NCBI GenBank assembly: GCA_902624655.1
Contig: CACNYJ010000001.1
Coordinates: 124,001-188,000 of the forward strand
Length of the DNA: 64,000 bases
DNA from: an uncultured Thiothrix sp.
Lineage (GTDB): Bacteria > Pseudomonadota > Gammaproteobacteria > Poriferisulfidales > GCA-002705445
Direction: 5' to 3'
The position numbers and the translations under genes were made by a program. Below are positions 55,333 through 64,000 of the stretch, piece by piece (positions within the stretch are counted from its first letter, which is position 1; each line of letters opens with the position of its first letter). Below the pieces are notes generated by a model. The model worked only from the letters and a program-made list of their open reading frames with translations, was not told where the DNA came from and did no database searches.

Positions 55333-58203
55333 ATGGATAATAATAACGAGTCAGATTTAGGATTAGGAGTATTGTCAGTTTCACAGGGACCGTCAGATGC
55401 AATGCAAAGTACCCGTGATATGGGTGAAATTAATTTAGTTGCCCCCGGCAATTATAGGGTTGTAAGAAGAAACGGAAGCATTGCTTCATTCGATATCGAC
55501 AAAATTTCTGTTGCTATGACAAAAGCCTTTTTAGCAGTTGAAGGAAATCAAGCTGCAGCATCATCTAGAATTCATGAGACTGTTTCAAAATTAAGTAACA
55601 ACGTTTTTAATGGCCTAACAAGAAATATTCCTGACGGTGGCACATTTCATATTGAGGATATTCAAGATCAAGTAGAATTAGCTTTGATGAGAGATGGTCA
55701 TCAAAAAGTTGCACGATCATACGTTTTATACAGAGAACAAAGAAATTTGGAGAGGGCTTCTGAAGAGAGTCCTCAGGACGTTAACAACAAAGTCGAAATT
55801 AGTGTCACAAGCGGAGAAAGTAAGTCACCTTTAGATACAAAAAGACTCGAAGTAGTAATCAATGAAGCATGTTTTGGTATAGATGACGTATCTCCTGAGC
55901 CAATTATGAACGAGTTAAAAAAGAATATATATGATGGAATCACTCAAGATGATGTGTCAACTGCTTTAATTATGTCTTCAAGAGTTTTAATCGAAAGAGA
56001 GCCAAATTACACTTACGTCACAGCAAGATTGTTACTGGATAATTTAAGAACAGAAGCTCTAACGTTTATTTATGGGGAGAGCTTATCAGCAACCTCAAAA
56101 CAAATGAAAGAAGTTTATGGAGACTATTTTAAGAAGTATTTAGAGAAAGCATGTGAACTAGAGTTATTAGATAAAGAACTCGTAGATAAATTCAATATAG
56201 ATACTCTAGCTGCATCATTTGAACCAGAGAGAGATCTAAAATTTACATATCTAGGGCTTCAAACTTTATATGACAGATATTTTATCCAAACAGAGGATAC
56301 TAAAATTGAATTACCACAAGCTTTTTTCATGCGTGTTGCAATGGGATTAGCAAATAACGAGGTTAATAAAGAAGAGAAAGCTATAGAGTTTTATAAGCTT
56401 TTATCTTCATTTGATTTTATGAGCTCAACACCAACGTTGTTTAACTCCGCAACTTTACGCCCGCAGCTCTCATCATGTTACTTAAGCACCATTCCTGATG
56501 ATCTGCGTGGCATCTTTGATGGAATAACAGATGACGCTATGCTTTCCAAATTTGCTGGAGGTTTAGGTAATGATTGGTCAAGAGTTCGAAGCATGGGTAC
56601 TCATATAAAAGGAACAAACGGAAAGTCACAAGGCATAGTACCATTTTTGAAAGTTGCCAATGACACCGCTGTTGCTGTTAACCAAGGTGGAAAAAGAAAA
56701 GGAGCTATGTGTGCTTACCTAGAGACATGGCATCTCGATGTCGAAGAGTTTTTAGATCTAAGGAAAAATACTGGCGATGATAGAAGAAGAACTCACGACA
56801 TGAATACTGCTAACTGGATACCAGATCTATTTATGAAAAGAGTAGTTGAAGAAAAACAATGGACTCTTTTCTCGCCCGATGAAGTGCCTGAGTTACATGA
56901 GCTTTCAGGAAAAGAATTCGAGAAAAAATATGAAGAGTATGAGGGTAAAGTTAAGTCTGGAAAAATTAAAAAGTTTAAAGAAGTTGATGCACTAGATCTT
57001 TGGAAAAAAATGCTTGGAATGTTGTTCGAAACCGGACATCCCTGGGTAACATTTAAAGATCCATGCAATATCAGATCTCCTCAATCTCATGCAGGCGTAG
57101 TTCACTCTTCTAACTTATGTACCGAGATTACCTTGAATACATCTGACGAAGAAATAGCTGTTTGTAATTTGGGCTCAATCAATATTGCTGCTCATGTTGA
57201 TGAAAATGGAATAATGGTAGACAAGCTTGAGAAAACAATTAATACAGCAATGCGAATGCTAGATAATGTTATTGACTATAATTATTATAGCGTCGATAAA
57301 GCTCAAAACTCGAATGCAAAGCACAGGCCTGTTGGTTTAGGGTTGATGGGTTTTCAAGATGCCCTTTATAAACTATCTATACCATACTCTAGCGAGGAAG
57401 CTATTAAGTTCGCTGACGAATCAATGGAATACATAAGCTACTTTGCTATTAAAGCATCAACAAATTTGTCTGAAGAGAGAGGGGCTTATGAATCTTACAG
57501 TGGCTCATTATGGTCTCAAGGCATTCTTCCAATTGACTCAATAGAACTTTTAGAACAGGAAAGAGAAAAATATATCTCAGTAGATAAATCTAAAAACTTA
57601 GACTGGGAATCACTTCGAGAAAGAATCAAGTCAGTCGGTATGCGTAATTCAAACACAATGGCAATAGCGCCAACAGCGACAATTTCCAATATCACTGGAG
57701 TAACTCAGAGCATTGAACCTACGTATCAAAATTTATATGTTAAATCTAACCTTTCTGGAGAATTCACTGTCATAAATTTATCTTTAGTTGATGACTTAAA
57801 GAAGAAAGGTCTTTGGGATGAAGTTATGGTAAATGATCTAAAGTATTTTGATGGAAGTCTCAAATCTATAGACAGAATTCCCGAAGACTTAAAGGACTTA
57901 TATTCCACTGCGTTTGAGTTAGATGCAAGATGGTTAATTGAAGCTGCTTCTAGAAGACAAAAGTGGATCGACCAAGGTCAATCTTTAAATCTCTATATGG
58001 CTGAACCCTCTGGGCCTAAATTAGATAATCTCTATAAGTTGGCTTGGGTACGAGGTCTTAAAACAACATATTATCTAAGAACCATGGGGGCTACCCATGT
58101 TGAAAAGAGCACAATGGCCGATGGTAAGTTGAATGCCGTCGATAATGAAAATGAACCGAGCGCATGCTCGATATTAGACCCTGACTGCGAAGCATGTCAG
58201 TAA
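55333..58203 (+). CDS. nrdA: Ribonucleoside-diphosphate reductase, alpha subunit (class Ia)
   Basis: Catalytic subunit making dNDPs. The N-terminal ATP-cone (RVVRRNGSIASFDIDKISVAM, about 40-135) is followed by a second cone-like segment (about 165-255, TKRLEVVINEACFG to LLLDNLR), as in the 963-residue Pseudomonas NrdA. The core has SSCYLS, NLCTEITLN, and the final shuttle cysteines DPDCEACQ. At 956 residues it is full length. Its promoter carries NrdR and DnaA boxes. Confidence 0.95.
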   Translation: MDNNNESDLGLGVLSVSQGPSDAMQSTRDMGEINLVAPGNYRVVRRNGSIASFDIDKISVAMTKAFLAVEGNQAAASSRIHETVSKLSNNVFNGLTRNIPDGGTFHIEDIQDQVELALMRDGHQKVARSYVLYREQRNLERASEESPQDVNNKVEISVTSGESKSPLDTKRLEVVINEACFGIDDVSPEPIMNELKKNIYDGITQDDVSTALIMSSRVLIEREPNYTYVTARLLLDNLRTEALTFIYGESLSATSKQMKEVYGDYFKKYLEKACELELLDKELVDKFNIDTLAASFEPERDLKFTYLGLQTLYDRYFIQTEDTKIELPQAFFMRVAMGLANNEVNKEEKAIEFYKLLSSFDFMSSTPTLFNSATLRPQLSSCYLSTIPDDLRGIFDGITDDAMLSKFAGGLGNDWSRVRSMGTHIKGTNGKSQGIVPFLKVANDTAVAVNQGGKRKGAMCAYLETWHLDVEEFLDLRKNTGDDRRRTHDMNTANWIPDLFMKRVVEEKQWTLFSPDEVPELHELSGKEFEKKYEEYEGKVKSGKIKKFKEVDALDLWKKMLGMLFETGHPWVTFKDPCNIRSPQSHAGVVHSSNLCTEITLNTSDEEIAVCNLGSINIAAHVDENGIMVDKLEKTINTAMRMLDNVIDYNYYSVDKAQNSNAKHRPVGLGLMGFQDALYKLSIPYSSEEAIKFADESMEYISYFAIKASTNLSEERGAYESYSGSLWSQGILPIDSIELLEQEREKYISVDKSKNLDWESLRERIKSVGMRNSNTMAIAPTATISNITGVTQSIEPTYQNLYVKSNLSGEFTVINLSLVDDLKKKGLWDEVMVNDLKYFDGSLKSIDRIPEDLKDLYSTAFELDARWLIEAASRRQKWIDQGQSLNLYMAEPSGPKLDNLYKLAWVRGLKTTYYLRTMGATHVEKSTMADGKLNAVDNENEPSACSILDPDCEACQ

Positions 58204-58221
58204 AACTTTAGGAGTAAAATT

Positions 58222-59388
58222 ATGTCATCAATATGGGACGATCCAATAGCACAGACGCTAGAACCTATTAAAAAGGAAGAAGTTAAAAAGGAACCAGAAC
58301 AGGTTCAAGTTAATATTGCTGAGCAGTCAGCAGAAGCTGGATTAACAGGATTTGAGGATATTGAGACTGGAGCCGGAAGGATTCAGGTTGATGATAAAAA
58401 GATAATAAACTGCAGAGCTGACTTAAACCAGCTTGTTCCTTTTAAATATGATTGGGCTTGGAGTAAGTATCTATCAGCATGTAATAATCATTGGATGCCA
58501 CAAGAAGTCAATATGACAGCTGATATTGCTTTATGGAAAAGCGAAGATGGGTTAACAGATGATGAGAGAATGGTGATTGAGAGGAATTTAGGTTTCTTCT
58601 CTACCGCAGATTCCTTAGTTGCAAACAATTTAGTTCTTGCTGTTTACAAACACATAACAAACCCTGAATGCAGACAGTATTTATTAAGACAAGCTTTTGA
58701 AGAGGCAATTCATACACACGCATATCAGTATTGCATTGAGTCCCTTGGTATGGATGAAAGCCGTTTGTTTAACATGTATAGAGAAATTCCATCAGTGGCT
58801 ACAAAAGCACAATGGGCTTTGCCTTATACTCAAAGTCTGGGAGACATCAACTTTAAAACAGGAACCCAGGAAAATGATCAGCGATTATTAAGAGACCTTA
58901 TTGCATTCTATGTTGTTTTCGAAGGAATATTTTTCTATGTTGGCTTCACACAAATTCTTTCTATGGGCAGAAGAAATAAAATGACAGGAGTCGCTGAACA
59001 ATTTCAATATATTTTAAGAGACGAATCGATGCACATGAATTTTGGTATAGATGTAATAAACCAAATTAAGCTAGAAAATCCACACTTGTGGAGTGATGAT
59101 TTTAAGAAAGACATGGTTAAATTAATTCTTGAGGGTGTTGAGTTAGAGACCAAATACGCTTATGACACAATGCCTAGAGGTATATTAGGATTAAATGCTC
59201 CAATGTTTGAAGAATACTTAAAGTACATAGCAAATAGACGTTTAACTCAGATTGGATTGCCTGAGGAATTTAAAAATGCTAAAAACCCATTCCCATGGAT
59301 GTCAGAAGTTCTTGATCTTAAAAAAGAGAAGAACTTTTTTGAAACAAGGGTTACTGAGTATCAAACTGGTGGTGCATTAAGCTGGTAA
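58222..59388 (+). CDS. nrdB: Ribonucleoside-diphosphate reductase, beta subunit (class Ia)
   Basis: Di-iron/tyrosyl-radical subunit. The iron ligands are in [15 protein letters not shown] and [10 protein letters not shown], the helix near [18 protein letters not shown] is typical, and a Gly-Ala-Leu-Ser-Trp end is present. The 388-residue length is normal. The N-terminus has an extra acidic/basic stretch ([17 protein letters not shown]). It follows nrdA after 18 bases. Confidence 0.95.
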   Translation: MSSIWDDPIAQTLEPIKKEEVKKEPEQVQVNIAEQSAEAGLTGFEDIETGAGRIQVDDKKIINCRADLNQLVPFKYDWAWSKYLSACNNHWMPQEVNMTADIALWKSEDGLTDDERMVIERNLGFFSTADSLVANNLVLAVYKHITNPECRQYLLRQAFEEAIHTHAYQYCIESLGMDESRLFNMYREIPSVATKAQWALPYTQSLGDINFKTGTQENDQRLLRDLIAFYVVFEGIFFYVGFTQILSMGRRNKMTGVAEQFQYILRDESMHMNFGIDVINQIKLENPHLWSDDFKKDMVKLILEGVELETKYAYDTMPRGILGLNAPMFEEYLKYIANRRLTQIGLPEEFKNAKNPFPWMSEVLDLKKEKNFFETRVTEYQTGGALSW

Positions 59389-59486
59389 AGTTTTGATCTG
59401 ACTCCTAGATGATCCCCTGGCAAAGGACTGCTTTTTTTTGTTTTTGTAAAATTATGAAACCAGTCTAAGCGTAATAAAAATTTATT

Positions 59487-60440
59487 TTATTTAATTTTTA
59501 TCCTTTTTATATCAAAACCATATTGATTCTCTAGCAGATATAAAACACCTTTTTTACCTAGCAAGTGAAGAGCGCCTATACACACAAAGGTACCACCTTG
59601 TCCTTTATATCTATCTAGGCCATATAAAAAAGGAAGCAGCATATAGTGAGCCATAACATGATTCCTATTGTAAACTGAATGTTTAAGGTAGATATCCAGA
59701 TGTCTTTTCATGGCTTGGTCATTTTTGTCTACAAAATTTGTGCTGGCATCCATTAGTGCTTGAAGATCCTCGTCAAGGTAGGCTTCTAACATACTATCTA
59801 AAGTTTCTTGTATTTCGGGAAAATATTTTATTTTAGATTTTAACAAAGCTACTTGAGAATCCATTGGCATCGCATAGAAAGCAGCAAGAAGTTCTTCGGG
59901 AGATTCAATTTGATAAATCTCTTTTTCTTGAATGCTTGCTAAGTCTAAAAGCTTATGATCGACAATTGGGCCAGTATGCTTTGATTTCGCAGATATGCTA
60001 AACATTGCAGCCCATGGTTTAATTTTCGTGGCATATTCTTCGCTTACTCCATTTTTTGTTAGTATTTGAAAAACATCTTTTGCAGTTTTTTCGCCTGCTA
60101 CGTCTGCCAATGTTTTTCTACCACTAAACATCATTCTTTTTTTAATGTTTTCAAAGCCATGATAGGGATTCCATAGATGGCTACTAGGAAAAGCTTCGAT
60201 TGAGTAACCTACAGAGTTATCAAATATTTTCATTACACCTTTATTAATCCTTGTTACTTTTTCGTCATTCATATGGATTGTTCCATATATATGGCCTAGG
60301 ACTTCGCCATCTTTGCTTACCTGCCAAAATATACCTTCGGTGTAAGGTTCTTTATTGTATGCTGATACTGCAGAAAATACTGCGACCATTAATAGAATTA
60401 CCAATAAGAATTTTCTTGAACCACTCAGACTTTTAAACAT
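59487..60440 (-). CDS. TraB/GumN-family protein
   Basis: A 317-residue protein with an N-terminal membrane or signal helix (about 9-27). It has the two TraB/GumN (TIKI-fold) landmarks: GHIYGTIHMNDEKV near the start and VCIGALHLLGKKGVLYLLENQYGF near the end. TIKI-fold proteins are putative metal-dependent proteases, but in bacteria the role is unsettled. It lies downstream of alkB on the same strand with a terminator between. Confidence 0.8.
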   Translation of the reverse strand: MFKSLSGSRKFLLVILLMVAVFSAVSAYNKEPYTEGIFWQVSKDGEVLGHIYGTIHMNDEKVTRINKGVMKIFDNSVGYSIEAFPSSHLWNPYHGFENIKKRMMFSGRKTLADVAGEKTAKDVFQILTKNGVSEEYATKIKPWAAMFSISAKSKHTGPIVDHKLLDLASIQEKEIYQIESPEELLAAFYAMPMDSQVALLKSKIKYFPEIQETLDSMLEAYLDEDLQALMDASTNFVDKNDQAMKRHLDIYLKHSVYNRNHVMAHYMLLPFLYGLDRYKGQGGTFVCIGALHLLGKKGVLYLLENQYGFDIKRIKIK

Positions 60441-60486
60441 ATTTATTTCCTTGTTATTATCTTTTTTTATTATATATCTATTTCAT

Positions 60487-60517
60487 AAAAAAAACGCCCT
60501 TTTTAGGGGGCGTTTTT
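60487..60517 (-). terminator. Intrinsic terminator of the alkB transcript
   Basis: On the minus strand a GC-rich hairpin (AACGCCC with GGGCGTT, 60493-60499 and 60508-60514) is followed by eight Us (60487-60494). It lies between the alkB stop (60543) and the start of the TraB/GumN gene (60440). It probably ends alkB alone, leaving the downstream gene to its own promoter. Confidence 0.8.
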
Positions 60518-60542
60518 GATATAACTAAATAAACTTCTAAGG

Positions 60543-61694
60543 TTAGCCAGTATAACCAGCGATTTTATTCATCTCGCCAGCGATTTTTAGTTCGCCTTCT
60601 GAAGCTTCTTCTTCATCCCACTTAGCTAATTGCTCATTCATGTATTTGTGGAATAAAGGTGGTATTAGTGCCATTGCGAATAATGTAAAGTAACCATTAC
60701 CACAGTTTGGCGCTCCTACTTCATCTAACTCCCAGAAGTGAGTTTCACCTCTGTCGTGATGATCAGCCTGTCTACCAATTTCGATGAAGAACCAGCTTGT
60801 GAATAATGTTGAATTATCCCAGCTGTGTCTGTAGTCAATTGGCGAACCAGTTTCTCTGATCAAGCCGTAGTGCTCTAAGTAGTTTAATGCTTCTAACTCA
60901 AAGTTAGAGATTAACCATATTAGTGCCATACATGCTATACCTGTCCATGCACCTGCATACCAGAATAGTGCGATTGTAGGTAATGACATTGCATAACCTC
61001 TAATCCATCTGTTTTGCCATGATAGGAAAGGCACACCTAATCTTTTTAGACGTTGTTTTTCCATTGTGTATAGGAATTTACTTTGTCCAAAATGTGACTT
61101 AGGTAAATGCGCATATATACTTCTTCCTCTTGGAGCTGTTGCAGGATCGTTTTCACATCCTAACTCTAAGTGATGGTTGTATACGTGTGCGTAACAGAAA
61201 TGTGCTGATCCACTTAATGCCATCATCCATCTAGCAATTAAGAAACTGAACCCTTTTGTGTGGGCAAGTTCGTGACCATAGATGATTCCAATACCTGCAA
61301 ATATACCTGAAGATACGACAGCACCAACTAACTGTGCTCCTGTAATACCTGTGTAATAAGTCATTCCTAAGAATGAAGCTGTTGCACCTGTATATTCAAT
61401 ACCATTTACGTATTGAAAAATTCTCCAAGCGATTGCTATTTGTATCATTACGAATACAGCTAACATTGCGTACATTGTTATGTTTAACAATGTTGGATTT
61501 CCGTTTGTATCACCATTTTCGTCAAATCCAGCACCCATAGTTTGAGCAGGAGTGATAGTATCAACGATGATACCTACACCAAGTAAAAATACACCTGTCC
61601 ATACCCATGGTCCACCTGCGATCACACCGAAAAGCGATGCAAAGATCAATAGTGGTGCCAGATAGTATCTAGCGTTTATTAAAAATTTTTTCAT
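60543..61694 (-). CDS. alkB: AlkB-type membrane di-iron hydroxylase (alkane 1-monooxygenase family)
   Basis: An integral membrane di-iron oxygenase of 383 residues with about six helices. The histidine motifs are HELAH (141-145), HVYNHH (170-175), NYLEHYGL (271-278) and RQADHH (308-313). Standard AlkB has RHSDHH in the last motif; here Q309 replaces the first His, one of the nine usual iron ligands. SWDNSTLFTSWFF follows the AlkB pattern of HSWNSN. AAGGAGG stands five bases before the ATG and an extended -10 promoter precedes it. A rubredoxin partner is not nearby. A lipid or aromatic substrate is possible. Confidence 0.8.
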   Translation of the reverse strand: MKKFLINARYYLAPLLIFASLFGVIAGGPWVWTGVFLLGVGIIVDTITPAQTMGAGFDENGDTNGNPTLLNITMYAMLAVFVMIQIAIAWRIFQYVNGIEYTGATASFLGMTYYTGITGAQLVGAVVSSGIFAGIGIIYGHELAHTKGFSFLIARWMMALSGSAHFCYAHVYNHHLELGCENDPATAPRGRSIYAHLPKSHFGQSKFLYTMEKQRLKRLGVPFLSWQNRWIRGYAMSLPTIALFWYAGAWTGIACMALIWLISNFELEALNYLEHYGLIRETGSPIDYRHSWDNSTLFTSWFFIEIGRQADHHDRGETHFWELDEVGAPNCGNGYFTLFAMALIPPLFHKYMNEQLAKWDEEEASEGELKIAGEMNKIAGYTG

Positions 61695-61732
61695 TACGTC
61701 CTCCTTACAGAATGAATGAAAAGTACCAAGTC

Positions 61733-61741
61733 AGTATAGCA
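61733..61741 (-). promoter_or_regulatory. Extended -10 promoter for alkB
   Basis: On the minus strand the sequence TGCTATACT (TGn-TATACT) is an extended -10 element. It would start transcription about 30 bases before the alkB ATG. The -35 region is poor (ATTTTC), which suits an extended -10 promoter or activator dependence. Confidence 0.45.
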
Positions 61742-61783
61742 AACCTATAAAGAAAGAAAATACTTTTTTACATTTTTATTTAC

Positions 61784-61802
61784 CTATTGTTATGGACAAT
61801 AG
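61784..61802. promoter_or_regulatory. Inverted repeat between alkB and the MerR-type regulator gene
   Basis: CTATTG (61784-61789) and CAATAG (61797-61802) form a perfect 6-bp inverted repeat with a 7-base spacer. It lies about 45-60 bases upstream of the proposed alkB start, a sensible place for an activator site. A TGTACA motif occurs at 61902-61907 nearer the regulator gene. Confidence 0.35.
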
Positions 61803-61965
61803 CTTTACAAATGACAAAAAATTAGCTATTATCTTTAACAGAAGATTGACATATAGTTGAACAAAGATATAACAATAGAAATCTGCTCAATGTTTATATT
61901 ATGTACACTTCTTAGCTATAGGTTTCTAAACTTCAACAGAGTTGATTATAACAGAGGAAGTAATA

Positions 61966-62937
61966 ATGAGTGAAACAAAACACCCTATACAAATAGTATC
62001 TAGAAGAACTGGCCTCAGCACAGATGTCATTAGGGCATGGGAGCGTCGCTATAAAGCAGTAAAACCAACAAGAAGCTCTAATGGAAGAAGACTTTATTCA
62101 GATAACGATGTAAAAAAATTAATGCTCCTTCAGAGAATTATAAGTGGAGGCAGAAGAATTGGTGATATAGCGAAGTTAAATATACAAAACCTTGAAGATT
62201 TAATTGAGTCTGATGAATCAGCTGCCATTGTAAAAACATCTTTGACAAATAGACCAAGTACTGGATCTGTAATGGAACACTTCGATGGATCAATTGAAGC
62301 CATAAGAGAATTAGATGCTACAAAATTAATTCAACTTTTTGAAATCGCATACAAGGAGCTTGGTCCAGTTTTTTTACTTGAAGACTTATTCGCTCCTTTA
62401 ATTCAGCACGTAAGAGATGAGTGTAAACTTGGATCGTTTCGACAATCTCAAGAAAAATTTGTCGTTGAATTAATGAAATCTTTTCTTTTAATCAATTCAA
62501 GCAAAGTAAAAAAACCTCTTAATAATAAGATACTAATAATTTCACCAATTTCACATAATGATAATTTAAGTATGCTAAGATTATGCCTTGTTTGTGAAGA
62601 CTCTGAATGGATGCCAATTTATGTAGGCACTTCAACTTCAGCAGACGAGGTTTTGTTTAGCTATGAACAAGGAAGATGTGATTTGCTAATGGTGGTCGTA
62701 GACCCAAATGGTAATCAGCAGTTTTTGCCAAACGAATTAAGAAAAATTAGAAGTCTTATAAAAGACGATGAAATTATAATATTTGGAGATACTGCGTCAT
62801 CATACCAAGATGTAATTAGAGAAACTGGGTTTACGTCAGTCAATAATATAGGGGAACTTAGATTAGCTCTTGATAGAATTAAAGTTCTAACTGAATTCAA
62901 ACCAGTAATACTCCACGCACAACCGGAGCAAACCTAA
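61966..62937 (+). CDS. MerR-family regulator with B12-binding-like C-terminal domain
   Basis: The N-terminal MerR helix-turn-helix (IQIVSRRTGLSTDVIRAWERRY) is followed by a LitR/CarH-type effector region. The B12-binding motif normally reads DxHxxG; here the segment is SPISHNDNL, with the histidine kept but the flanking residues changed. The helical subdomain's usual Trp and Glu-His are also absent (QEKFVVELM). Cobalamin and light sensing are therefore doubtful. I use the ATG at 61966 (MSETKHP) with GAGGAAG upstream; an ATG start further upstream in frame would add eight residues. It is divergent from alkB and reads into fabA. Confidence 0.82.
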   Translation: MSETKHPIQIVSRRTGLSTDVIRAWERRYKAVKPTRSSNGRRLYSDNDVKKLMLLQRIISGGRRIGDIAKLNIQNLEDLIESDESAAIVKTSLTNRPSTGSVMEHFDGSIEAIRELDATKLIQLFEIAYKELGPVFLLEDLFAPLIQHVRDECKLGSFRQSQEKFVVELMKSFLLINSSKVKKPLNNKILIISPISHNDNLSMLRLCLVCEDSEWMPIYVGTSTSADEVLFSYEQGRCDLLMVVVDPNGNQQFLPNELRKIRSLIKDDEIIIFGDTASSYQDVIRETGFTSVNNIGELRLALDRIKVLTEFKPVILHAQPEQT

Positions 62938-63456
62938 ATGATACAACAAAAAAAATCTTATAAGCATGAAGAGCTTCTTGAGTGTGCAAAAGGAAACATG
63001 TTTGGCGAAGGTAACGCACAACTTCCAAATACTGGAATGTTGATGTTCGACACAATCTCAGAGATTAGCTCCTCAGGAGGCGAGTACAATAAAGGTTTTA
63101 TTGATGCATCTTTAGATATCAAACCAGACTTATGGTTTTTTGATTGTCATTTTATTAATGATCCAGTTATGCCGGGTTGCTTAGGACTTGACGCTATGTG
63201 GCAGCTAGTTGGTTTCTACTTGGGTTGGGCGCAATATCCAGGAAAAGGAAGAGCACTTGGTGTTGGAGAAGTAAAATTTACTGGACAAATATTACCAACA
63301 GCAAAAAAAGTAACCTACAAAATTCATGTAAAAAGATTGATTACGCGAAAATTAATTATGGGCATTGGTGACGGAATTGTATCTGTTGACGGAAGAGAAA
63401 TTTACACTGCAAAAGATTTAAGAGTAGGCTTATTTACCTCAACGGAAGGTTTTTAA
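62938..63456 (+). CDS. fabA: 3-hydroxydecanoyl-ACP dehydratase/isomerase
   Basis: Introduces the cis double bond for unsaturated fatty acids. The hotdog-fold active site is [23 protein letters not shown], with catalytic His and the FabA-type Asp in LGLDAMWQL. Length 172 is normal. The ATG directly follows the regulator stop, so both are probably in one transcript. No fabB follows in the window. Confidence 0.95.
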   Translation: MIQQKKSYKHEELLECAKGNMFGEGNAQLPNTGMLMFDTISEISSSGGEYNKGFIDASLDIKPDLWFFDCHFINDPVMPGCLGLDAMWQLVGFYLGWAQYPGKGRALGVGEVKFTGQILPTAKKVTYKIHVKRLITRKLIMGIGDGIVSVDGREIYTAKDLRVGLFTSTEGF

Positions 63457-64000
63457 TGAATTCTAGCAACTTGACCTGCTTAAACACCACTGGATATAAA
63501 TTTATCAATATAGATGATCTGAATAAAACGCTCGAAGAAGTTAAACTCATTTGCTCCAATAAAGGATTACTAGGAACTATATATATAGCTAATGAAGGTG
63601 TAAATATTAATTTGGCTGGCCCTGAAAATAAAATAACCAGCATAGAAAATTTTTTCGATAATCATGAATTATTTTCTGGAATCCATTTTAAACACACATA
63701 TTCAAAACAACCACCTTTTAAAAAACTCAAAATAAAGATCAAGCCTGAAATTATTAGTATCAAGCAGAAAACTAAGAACTTGTCGCGAGTTAAAAAGAAC
63801 TATGTTGAGCCAAAGGAATTACAAAAAATGCTAAACAATGGACAAGAAATTCATTTATTAGATACAAGAAATAATTATGAAATAAATATAGGTACTTTTA
63901 AAAATTCAAAAAATCTCAATATTCTTAAGTTTGAGGATTTTGTCGACAAATCTGATGAACTTAAAAATCTTGATGGTGAAGTTATTATGTTTTGCACCGG
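63456..64000 (+). CDS. trhO: tRNA uridine hydroxylase TrhO (rhodanese-domain protein), partial
   Basis: An open frame from the ATG at 63456 (TAATG overlap with the fabA stop) runs off the window after 181 codons. It has the N-terminal acylphosphatase-like part (GTIYIANEGVNINLAG), then the rhodanese domain (LLDTRNNYEINIGTF), and ends in EVIMFCTG, just where the YceA/TrhO catalytic cysteine lies. TrhO hydroxylates U34 of certain tRNAs with molecular oxygen. Confidence 0.9.
   Translation, partial: MNSSNLTCLNTTGYKFINIDDLNKTLEEVKLICSNKGLLGTIYIANEGVNINLAGPENKITSIENFFDNHELFSGIHFKHTYSKQPPFKKLKIKIKPEIISIKQKTKNLSRVKKNYVEPKELQKMLNNGQEIHLLDTRNNYEINIGTFKNSKNLNILKFEDFVDKSDELKNLDGEVIMFCT

Noticed and set aside
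59389-59486. Terminator after nrdB
   Set aside because: A T8 run lies at 59427-59434, but I could not find a convincing stable stem before it.
61784-61802. Terminator between alkB and the MerR-type gene
   Set aside because: The 6-bp repeat has no T-run and lies between divergent genes; kept only as a possible operator.

Overview
The window is AT-rich, densely packed bacterial chromosome with many overlapping or abutting genes and no stretch longer than 300 bases without a gene. Two neighbourhoods mark it as gammaproteobacterial: rnr-rlmB-rpsF-rpsR-rplI-dnaB-alr, and pcm-rhodanese-tolC-waaA. The complete reverse-type dissimilatory sulfite reductase operon (dsrABEFHCMKLJOPNR, 35.6-48.1 kb) marks it as a sulfur oxidiser. 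Small genes, short intergenic gaps and low G+C suggest a streamlined marine lineage of the SUP05/Thioglobus kind or another rDsr-bearing gammaproteobacterium. The exact taxon cannot be fixed from this sequence alone.

Layout. 0-3.9 kb: N-terminus of a MerR-type regulator, a control region with repeated TGTACA motifs and a possible small RNA, a 2Fe-2S ferredoxin, dihydroorotase, cysS and hisI. 3.9-13 kb: a stand-alone Aas-type acyl-activating domain, alr, dnaB, the small ribosomal-protein operon, rlmB, an N-terminally shortened RNase R, and thiC. 13-23 kb: pcm, a rhodanese, a TolC-type channel, and lipopolysaccharide inner-core genes (Kdo transferase and kinase, heptose synthesis, glycosyltransferases). 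23-29 kb: ilvE, a ferric-iron ABC transporter behind a good Fur box, and ilvD.

30-35.4 kb holds a little-described set of small genes beside dsrA: a TrpD2/YbiB-like protein, an RMF-like protein, two 2-oxoglutarate-type oxygenases, a DsrC paralogue lacking both redox cysteines (RspA-like), a stand-alone Cas6/Cmx6-like RAMP protein with no CRISPR array or other cas gene, and several small unknown proteins. Six genes (tauD-like to 32674) run on the minus strand with short gaps, divergent from dsrA. I regard this as the best candidate for an undescribed system.

35.6-49.7 kb is the dsr operon. A soluble HAMP-HisKA_3 kinase and a NarL-type regulator sit directly behind dsrR, where Allochromatium has dsrS. 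49.7-54.6 kb carries a 56-residue membrane peptide, sseA, an OsmC protein, bioA, coq7 and a GlcF-like protein. At 54.6-54.73 kb is a strong candidate for a new small RNA, with a sigma70-like promoter, CCUCC motifs and a terminator. 54.7-59.4 kb has a degenerate S24-domain protein and nrdAB under NrdR and DnaA boxes. 59.5-64 kb has a TraB/GumN protein, a divergent AlkB-type membrane hydroxylase with strong expression signals, a divergently read MerR-type regulator with a B12-domain relic, fabA, and the start of trhO.

Together the genes suggest an aerobic or microaerobic sulfur oxidiser that uses siroheme and iron-sulfur enzymes, takes up iron under Fur control, makes heptose-containing lipopolysaccharide, and has an AlkB-type oxygenase that may let it attack hydrocarbons or modify lipids.
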